Below the pieces are notes generated by a model, which saw only the letters and a list, made by a program, of their open reading frames with translations, was not told the DNA's origin and made no database searches. The position numbers and the translations under genes were made by a program. DNA of 64,000 bases from assembly GCA_028689545.1 (NCBI GenBank), contig JAQVCX010000004.1, forward strand, positions 1-64,000. Direction: 5' to 3'. Positions 57,694-64,000 of this stretch are shown here, one piece after another (the first letter of the stretch is position 1; every line of letters starts with the position of its first letter). This DNA comes from Parabacteroides sp. (GTDB lineage Bacteria > Bacteroidota > Bacteroidia > Bacteroidales > Tannerellaceae).

Positions 57694-59676
57694 ATGCGCG
57701 CTATTTTCTATAAGACGATACGAATCATCCTATTCTCAAGCCTTATCTCCCTATCGCCCGGTATCTCGCAAAACATCTCGATAGAGAGACAAGAGACTGC
57801 CTTGGCGGATCATGGCCACCCAGATACCGCCAAGGTCAATCGCCTAAACGAATTGGCTTACGAACTCTATAAAAAAGACACCAGCAAGGCGCGATCCTAC
57901 ACCGAACAAGCCTCCGAGCTATCCACCCGGCTCGATTATCCCGAGGGAAAAGCCAAGAGCTTATGGATACTGGGGCTCATCACGCAAAAGAGCGATAAGC
58001 GAGACGCGCTCCATTACTTCAAGGAAGCCCTCCAGCTCGCGGAATCGACCCACGACCGGGCCGCTATCTGCAATTACCTGATGGCCATCGGCAATATCAG
58101 CAAGGAGCTAGGCGATAAAAAGAGCAGCAAACACATCCTTGACAGTGCCCTGCAAATAGCCGAGACCCTGAAAGATCGATCCTTACAGATTAAACTATTG
58201 TATAATATCTCGCGGAACCTATCCAGCGAGGGCGATTACGCCGGTGCCTTGGGAAAACTCCGTCAAGTGGAACAAATGGCGACCCAGGCAGCAGACAAGC
58301 AAATGCTCCGACGAACGTACGCGAGCATGGCCTATATATTCAAGCAGCAAGGGAAAATCACGCAAGCCATGGAATATTATCTCTCAGCCTTTAAGATCTG
58401 CGAGCGACTGGACGATCAGCCAGGCATCTTCAACGCCCTTGTCAATATAGCGGGTATCAAAACCGAGTTGAAAGAGTATGAGCCCGCGCTAAAAGACCTG
58501 CGGCAAGCCTTGCGAGTAGCCGAGAAGCTGGACGACCCGGGTATGCAATCGGTATGCTTCACGAATATGGGCTATATCTATAAGAATACCGGCCATCCCG
58601 ACGCGCTGCCCTTCCTCCAGAAAGCGCTCGCCATGGCGCGAGGGGGAAACATCAATCAAACGATAAGCCTGCTGATCAATATCGGCGATTTCCATACCGA
58701 GCATAAGCATTACGAAGAAGCCCGGCTAAGCCTGGAAGAAGCGCTGGAAAAAGCGCGAGAAGCCGAGATTAAATTCGCCTACGGCGAGGCCTTGAAGCAA
58801 TTAAGCGAGCTTTACCATGCCCAAAGACAATATGCCACCGCCATTGATTACGCCAATCAAGCCTTGCGAGTGAGCCAAGAAATCGGATACCTAGACCTGG
58901 AGAGGAAGAGTCATGAGTCGCTGGCCGAGTTCTATGCCTCTACGGGAAATTATAAAATGGCCTATCAAAACCATATACTTTTCAAACAGTTAAACGACAG
59001 CATACTGAATGATAAAAACATACGAAAGATCACCCAGCTTGAGAGCGATTACGCGTACGACAAGGAGAAACAGCGGTATGAACTGGAAAAGGCCAGCCAA
59101 CAACTCAAGATAAAGAGCCAGCGCAACCTGATCCTCCTTCTCTCGTTCATGCTCATCTTGATCTTTATCCTCTTCTACCAGATCCACCGGGCGAACCGGC
59201 TAAAGAAGAAAATGCTCCAACTAGAGGTGTACAAAACGAATAATGAGCTAGAGCTCCGCCAAAAAGAAATAGCCTCGGCAACCTTGAAGTTAGTGCAAAA
59301 CGCCCAAAGCGACGCTTATTGCATCAAAGCGCTAGAGAAAATAGAGGATAACACCAAGGAGAGCAAAGAGCAAGACATACACTCGCTGATCAATCATTAT
59401 AAAAACAAATCGGGCCATACGAACTGGCAAGAGTTCGAGACGCTTTTCCTAAAGGTGAACTCCGACTTCTACGAGAAGCTGAACCAACAATGCCTCTCGC
59501 TCACCCCCAATGAGCGCAAACTCTGCGTATTCCTTAAGTTGAACATGAATAATAAGGACATCAGTCAAATAACCTTGCAATCCGAGGAGGCGCTCAAGAA
59601 AGCCCGGATGCGGCTGCGCAAGAAACTGGGGCTACAGCGTGACGAGAATCTGTCTACTTTCATCCAATATCTATAG
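57694..59676 (+). CDS. TPR-repeat signalling protein with TM helix and C-terminal LuxR-like helix-turn-helix
   Basis: Multiple TPR units; TM LILLLSFMLILIFILFYQI; C-terminal LTPNERKLCVFLKLNMNNKDISQITLQSEEALKKARMRLRKKLGL. Confidence 0.85.
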   Translation: MRAIFYKTIRIILFSSLISLSPGISQNISIERQETALADHGHPDTAKVNRLNELAYELYKKDTSKARSYTEQASELSTRLDYPEGKAKSLWILGLITQKSDKRDALHYFKEALQLAESTHDRAAICNYLMAIGNISKELGDKKSSKHILDSALQIAETLKDRSLQIKLLYNISRNLSSEGDYAGALGKLRQVEQMATQAADKQMLRRTYASMAYIFKQQGKITQAMEYYLSAFKICERLDDQPGIFNALVNIAGIKTELKEYEPALKDLRQALRVAEKLDDPGMQSVCFTNMGYIYKNTGHPDALPFLQKALAMARGGNINQTISLLINIGDFHTEHKHYEEARLSLEEALEKAREAEIKFAYGEALKQLSELYHAQRQYATAIDYANQALRVSQEIGYLDLERKSHESLAEFYASTGNYKMAYQNHILFKQLNDSILNDKNIRKITQLESDYAYDKEKQRYELEKASQQLKIKSQRNLILLLSFMLILIFILFYQIHRANRLKKKMLQLEVYKTNNELELRQKEIASATLKLVQNAQSDAYCIKALEKIEDNTKESKEQDIHSLINHYKNKSGHTNWQEFETLFLKVNSDFYEKLNQQCLSLTPNERKLCVFLKLNMNNKDISQITLQSEEALKKARMRLRKKLGLQRDENLSTFIQYL

Positions 59677-59677
59677 C

Positions 59678-59723
59678 CTCGCCCCCTATGGCTTTCGCCG
59701 CGCTCATGGCCGCGCAAAACTCG
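59678..59723 (-). pseudogene. Short fragment similar to part of the SpoIIE/PP2C phosphatase gene at 62339-63502
   Basis: Minus strand EFCAAMSAAKAIGGE versus ELYATMNAAKAVGGDF; DNA near-identical (cgccccctaYggcYttcgccgcgYtcatggYcgcgYaaa). Confidence 0.6.
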
Positions 59724-59783
59724 GTTAGCCGCGAGAACGGTCGGCGGGGGTCGCCGATGAAGTCCGAACGGTAGCGAGACGCG

Positions 59784-59957
59784 CGGCGACCCCCGCCGGC
59801 CATTTCGCGACCCTTTGTACCTCCCCGGCGACCCCCGCCGAGCATTTCGCACCGCTTTGTACTCCCTCGGCGACCCCCGCCGAGCATTTCACACCCCTTT
59901 GTACTCCCCCGGCGACCCCCGCCGACCATTTCGCGCCCTTTCGCGCTTCCCCGGCGA
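59784..59957. repeat. 42-bp tandem repeat (CGGCGACCCCCGCCGAGCATTTCGCACCCTTTGTACTCCCC)
   Basis: CGGCGA at 59784, 59826, 59868, 59910 and partial at 59952: exact 42-bp period. Confidence 0.9.
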
Positions 59958-60049
59958 TTGTTTCCCAACGGATTCACTTGATTTCCGAATTAATTCCTAT
60001 CTTTAGCCTCCGAGAACAAACAGTAAGTTTAACCCTAAATCAAAAAAAA

Positions 60050-60829
60050 ATGGGAACATACACAAAAATCAAGCCCGCGGGCCTCACTAAATTGAACAAC
60101 GCAGAGTACACCAACTTCATGAACGCCTTCTACCGGCTGGCTTTCACTACCGGAGGAGGGGGCGCCGAGAGTCCCGACGAGATCAGCCTGGACCACCCGC
60201 TAGGCATTACCGACGCGCAAAAGGCGGCTTTCGAGAAAGAGCAGGCCTTGATAACCGATCTGGTAAACCAATCCCATATCAGCGACGAGACCGCCCTGCT
60301 GCTTGACTTGGATAAACAGCGCGACGACCTCGTGGTCTATTCCACCACCGCCGTGTCGCAAATGAGGAAAAGCCCCATTGAGGCGCAACGCGCGGCGGCG
60401 CAGACGGTCTACAATATTATCAAACCCTATATAGGAATCTATAGCTCGCCCAACCAGCAAGAGACGGCGCAGATACAAGGCCTGCTGCAGGATCTCTCCA
60501 AGGAGGGGATCCCGGCGCTGATACAGACATTGGGACTGAAAGAGATCGTGGATAGCCTCCGTGTGGCGAACGACGAATACGCGAAGCTGACCGCCCAGCG
60601 TACCGGCAATAAGGCGGCCTCCATCAAAGAGGCGAGCACGGCCGTACGCCTACGCATGGACGACCTTTACGACGACATGACCACGATCGCCTTCGTGCAA
60701 AGCGTATCGGCCCCCACCGCCGCGACCGCCCGCTTCGTCAGCGAGCTGAACACCCTCATCGACGAAACTACCGCCCTCTACAACCTGCGCGTCGGCGCGG
60801 CGAAGGCGGCGGCCAAGAGGAAAGAATAA
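60050..60829 (+). CDS. Helical protein of unknown function (resembles DUF6261-type proteins)
   Basis: MGTYTKIKPAGLTKLNNAEYTNFMNAFYRLAF...; start preceded by A-rich stretch; ORF opens upstream at 59978. Confidence 0.6.
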   Translation: MGTYTKIKPAGLTKLNNAEYTNFMNAFYRLAFTTGGGGAESPDEISLDHPLGITDAQKAAFEKEQALITDLVNQSHISDETALLLDLDKQRDDLVVYSTTAVSQMRKSPIEAQRAAAQTVYNIIKPYIGIYSSPNQQETAQIQGLLQDLSKEGIPALIQTLGLKEIVDSLRVANDEYAKLTAQRTGNKAASIKEASTAVRLRMDDLYDDMTTIAFVQSVSAPTAATARFVSELNTLIDETTALYNLRVGAAKAAAKRKE

Positions 60830-60897
60830 ACCTTAAAAACAAAAAGATCGGACCGTAGCCATTAAGCTCACGATCCGATCTTTTTCTATATGATGCG

Positions 60898-62334
60898 CTA
60901 ACCGCCGATCACATCCACCACCCTGGCCAGTACCTGCCGGATATACCCCGCCGACTTACTTTCCTCGCGCGCGATCTCATAAACACTCTCACCCAAGAAG
61001 TAAGCCCTAGTGATCCTCTGATCCACCACACTGTCTATTTTTGATAAATAATCATCCAGCAGTATCTCATACAGTCCATGATTCTTATAAAACGAGCGAA
61101 GGACAAACAGCAACTGGCCATACTCCTCAAGCAGTTGGGTGATCTCGCCCTCCTGGGTGATCTTCGATTGCTTGAAAGCCGCTACTTTCTTGTCGAATTG
61201 GAGCCTCTCTTTATCGAAAATCCTCTTGTCTTTCTTCAGCTGATCCAACTTCCGATATACCCCGGATTTCTCTTTCTCATATTTTTCCTTCTTCAGGAGC
61301 AATTCTTCGTATTTCTCTAGCGTGAACCCGGGAGCCAGATCTTTCAGATCGCCTTCGAGAATCTTTTTCTGTCTCTGTATCTCGTCTTTATATTTCGTGA
61401 CCCATACATAGTCCGGATAAAGTCTCGCGAAAAGCCGTTTCCGTTCTTCCAGTTGCCCCTCTATACTACTCAGCGCTTTCTCTCGCTCGGATAAGGACTC
61501 TACCTTTTGTTTCCATTTCGTCCCTTCCTCGTCCAAGGCCTCGTTCAAGCGTTTCTCAAGATCACGCAAATTTCCTATAAAACATTTTCCCGCGAAATAA
61601 AAACAAGGTAACTTTTCCTTTCGCTGATCAGGGACACCCGTCAGGCCATCAATCTGGCATAATTTGCTTTCCAACATCGCGACGCGTTTCTTATAGCTCT
61701 CGGCCCTTTTCACCGCTTTATACATATCCGACTCCGCCCTGTTATATTTCTTTACCCAATAACCCTCGCTATAGACCGGAACTTCCACCGGAGCCGGGAG
61801 ATCCATTTCCAGATACTCCCTTAACCTTTGCTTCAAGGCGTATTCGTTTCTTTTCTCGGCCTCAAGCTCTTTCTTCAATTTAGAGATAGTCTCGTCCTTT
61901 TGAAGGCACTCCTTCTGCGAGCTAGAATACATTCTACTCCATACACCAACCAAGATATTCTCGCGATCGATACCCTCTTTCGCTTGCTGAAGTTCTTTTT
62001 CCAGAGCGGCTAACGCATCTTTCAGCCTGTCATTCTCCTCTTTCGTTTTCTCATATTCCTCTTTTTGGCTATTAGCGAGGGCCTCGTCTTGAGCGACGCG
62101 CGGTTCGTCGTCTTGAGCGACGCGCGGTTCGTCGTCTTGAGCGACGCGCGGTTCGTCGTCTTGAGCGACGCGCGGTTCGTCGTCTTGAGCGACGCGCGGT
62201 TCCTCATCTTGAGCGCACAAATCATCCAGCGGTTTCTCTACCTCTTGCTCGGGCAAGTCCGCTGATGATTGATCCGATAGAGAAGGTTCTATCTTAAATC
62301 TATGCTTTAATATTGAATACAAACTCGAAAACAA
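60898..62334 (-). CDS. Coiled-coil protein of unknown function with tandem (Q/D)DEPRVA repeats
   Basis: AQDEEPRVAQDDEPRVAQDDEPRVAQDDEPRVAQDDEPRVAQDEA followed by long Glu/Lys-rich coiled coil. Confidence 0.75.
   Translation of the reverse strand: MFSSLYSILKHRFKIEPSLSDQSSADLPEQEVEKPLDDLCAQDEEPRVAQDDEPRVAQDDEPRVAQDDEPRVAQDDEPRVAQDEALANSQKEEYEKTKEENDRLKDALAALEKELQQAKEGIDRENILVGVWSRMYSSSQKECLQKDETISKLKKELEAEKRNEYALKQRLREYLEMDLPAPVEVPVYSEGYWVKKYNRAESDMYKAVKRAESYKKRVAMLESKLCQIDGLTGVPDQRKEKLPCFYFAGKCFIGNLRDLEKRLNEALDEEGTKWKQKVESLSEREKALSSIEGQLEERKRLFARLYPDYVWVTKYKDEIQRQKKILEGDLKDLAPGFTLEKYEELLLKKEKYEKEKSGVYRKLDQLKKDKRIFDKERLQFDKKVAAFKQSKITQEGEITQLLEEYGQLLFVLRSFYKNHGLYEILLDDYLSKIDSVVDQRITRAYFLGESVYEIAREESKSAGYIRQVLARVVDVIGG
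62086..62216. repeat. 24-bp in-frame tandem repeat (about 5 copies)
   Basis: ttgagcgacgcgcggttcgtcgtc repeated; encodes DDEPRVAQ. Confidence 0.9.
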
Positions 62335-62338
62335 ACCT

Positions 62339-63502
62339 CTATCCTTTATAAGTCAGTGCCAACATCGTAATATCATCGCTCTGCGTCGCCCCGTTCACGA
62401 AAGATTGGACGGATGCCGATACGCCCTCAATCATGGCCTTGGGGGATTGGTTCTTTACGGAACCACAAGCCTCCACCAAACGGATATCTCCATATTGCTC
62501 ATTCCGCGGATTCATCGCCTCGCTGATCCCATCCGTATAAAGGAACAAGCTATCTCCCGCTTCCAGTTTCAAGGATTGCTCTTTATAAGCCAGTCCCGGC
62601 ACGACACCCAAGGCCATGCCACCGGTCATCGGCAAAAGAGAGACCTCGTCGTTCTTCCGGATCCAGACCGGACGGTTATGCCCCCCATTGCAATAAACCA
62701 CGTCGCCCGTATGAATATTCAAGATCGCGTAAAAGGTAGTGACAAACATACCGTTGACACTCTCACGGCACAATAGGTCGTTCGATTCCTTCATGCAGAC
62801 CGCCGGCGAAAGCTGCCTGAGCGCCGTGGCACGGATCACCGTGCGGCTGATCGCCATGAAGATAGCGGCGGGAATCCCCTTATCCGACACGTCGGCGATC
62901 GTAAAGCCCAGATGATTATCGTCCACCAAGAAGAAATCATAGAAATCGCCCCCTACGGCCTTCGCCGCGTTCATGGTCGCGTAAAGCTCGAATTGCTTAT
63001 ATTGCGGAAACGGGGGGAACTGCTTGGGCAAGATCGATTGCTGTATCTCGCGTGCCACGCTCAAGTCATATTGGATCTCCTCCAGCTGATGATGTTCCTT
63101 TTGGGCCTCCTTGATAAAAGAGATCTGCCCGGCCGCCTTCTCGATCGTACGCTCCAGATCCTCCATATCGATCGGCTTGGTGGCGAAATCGAACGCGCCA
63201 TGGTTCATGGCGGTACGGATATTCTCCATATCCCCGTAAGCCGATACCATGATACATTTCAAGGCCGGGTTGCGCATCTCGTTGATCTTCGTCAGCAAGG
63301 TCAGGCCATCCATCTCCGGCATATTGATATCGCTCAATATAATATCGAAGTCCGGATGCTCCAACATCATCCTCAACGCTTCCAATCCATTATGGGCAAA
63401 GGAGAACTCATACTCCCCCTTACGGATCTTCCGACGGAAATATTGGGTTAGCAACACTTCCAGATCCACCTCGTCGTCTACGCTTAATATCTTTATAGCC
63501 AT
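62339..63502 (-). CDS. Response regulator with C-terminal PP2C/SpoIIE (RsbU-like) phosphatase domain
   Basis: Receiver ILSVDDEVDLEVLL...DIILSDINMPEMDGLTLL; phosphatase AKAVGGDFYDFFLVDDNHLGFTIADVSDKGIPAAIFMA, LFLYTDGISEAMN, QSDDITMLAL. Confidence 0.95.
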   Translation of the reverse strand: MAIKILSVDDEVDLEVLLTQYFRRKIRKGEYEFSFAHNGLEALRMMLEHPDFDIILSDINMPEMDGLTLLTKINEMRNPALKCIMVSAYGDMENIRTAMNHGAFDFATKPIDMEDLERTIEKAAGQISFIKEAQKEHHQLEEIQYDLSVAREIQQSILPKQFPPFPQYKQFELYATMNAAKAVGGDFYDFFLVDDNHLGFTIADVSDKGIPAAIFMAISRTVIRATALRQLSPAVCMKESNDLLCRESVNGMFVTTFYAILNIHTGDVVYCNGGHNRPVWIRKNDEVSLLPMTGGMALGVVPGLAYKEQSLKLEAGDSLFLYTDGISEAMNPRNEQYGDIRLVEACGSVKNQSPKAMIEGVSASVQSFVNGATQSDDITMLALTYKG

Positions 63503-63513
63503 ATTTTTTCTGT

Positions 63514-64000
63514 TTATTTCGTTAATGGAATAAGGAAAATGAAACGGGTAAACTCACCCTCTTTCGATTCCACCACAATCTTCCCGCCATGCTTCTCCTC
63601 TATAATGGATCGAGTGATGGAGAGCCCCAAGCCGGTTCCCTCTCCCGCCGGTTTCGTGGTGAAAAACGCGGAGAAGATCCGCTCCCGGATGTCCTCCGGC
63701 ATACCGATGCCATTATCCTCTATGCTTACTCTTAAATGATCGTCCTCCTTGCGTAAATCCACGGATATCACCGGCTCATACCCGATCGGCGAGAGCCTGG
63801 ATTTACTATAGACCGCGTAGCAAGCGTTATTCATGACATTCAATACCGCGCGGCTCAAATCCTGCGGGATCACCTTCTGCATCGGAAGTCCCTCCTCGTA
63901 ATTCTCACGGATCGCGATATTGAAGCCTTTATAGTTCGCCCGCATCGAATGGTAAGCCAGCCAGACATATTCCTTCACCAAGCCCTTGATATCCGTAAGG
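63514..64000 (-). CDS. Sensor histidine kinase, C-terminal part (runs off window end)
   Basis: VLNVMNNACYAVYSK, IEDNGIGMPEDIRERIFSAFFTTKPAGEGTGLGLSITRSIIEEKHGGKI; frame stays open to window end. Confidence 0.92.
   Translation of the reverse strand, partial: LTDIKGLVKEYVWLAYHSMRANYKGFNIAIRENYEEGLPMQKVIPQDLSRAVLNVMNNACYAVYSKSRLSPIGYEPVISVDLRKEDDHLRVSIEDNGIGMPEDIRERIFSAFFTTKPAGEGTGLGLSITRSIIEEKHGGKIVVESKEGEFTRFIFLIPLTK

Noticed and set aside
59784-59957. Possible CRISPR array
   Set aside because: Whole 42-bp unit repeats with no unique spacers and no cas genes nearby.
59660-59977. 105-aa and 95-aa ORFs made of GGGRRGSTKG repeats
   Set aside because: Arise from the 42-bp tandem repeat; no start context or homologous fold; treated as repeat DNA.

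Overview
The gene content (SusC/SusD pair, hut operon, TAnnTTTG-type promoters, fused SecDF) points to a Bacteroidales chromosome, probably Parabacteroides-like; this is inferred from gene families, not from a database search. Most of the window is housekeeping or metabolic: fbp, trmB, mrp, hutH/fchA/hutI/ftcD/hutU, secDF, HU, argS, topA, S41 peptidase, rhomboids and three tRNA-Asn. The most interesting region is ~15.3-25.2 kb, a probable RiPP/double-glycine peptide locus. It has a C39-peptidase ABC exporter, an outer-membrane barrel, a radical SAM/SPASM maturase and a histidine kinase/OmpR regulator pair. It also has two small precursor-like ORFs absent from the supplied ORF track: 22552-22725(-), 57 aa, with a Cys-rich core after KGG, and 22766-22912(-), 48 aa, with a Trp/Tyr-rich core after LSKEELFAIKGG. 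Four 11-bp direct repeats lie between the precursor genes and the kinase. A decayed second copy of the locus (precursor remnant, kinase 5' remnant, exporter 5' remnant, barrel 3' remnant, and the same 11-bp repeats) lies at 17.7-18.8 kb. Other observations: a cluster of five DnaA-box-like 9-mers at 30.82-30.88 kb, several short palindromic or tandem intergenic repeats (some extending into CDS 3' ends), a HepT/MntA toxin-antitoxin pair, a CxxCH heme motif in a beta-propeller protein, and a SUMF1-sialidase fusion.
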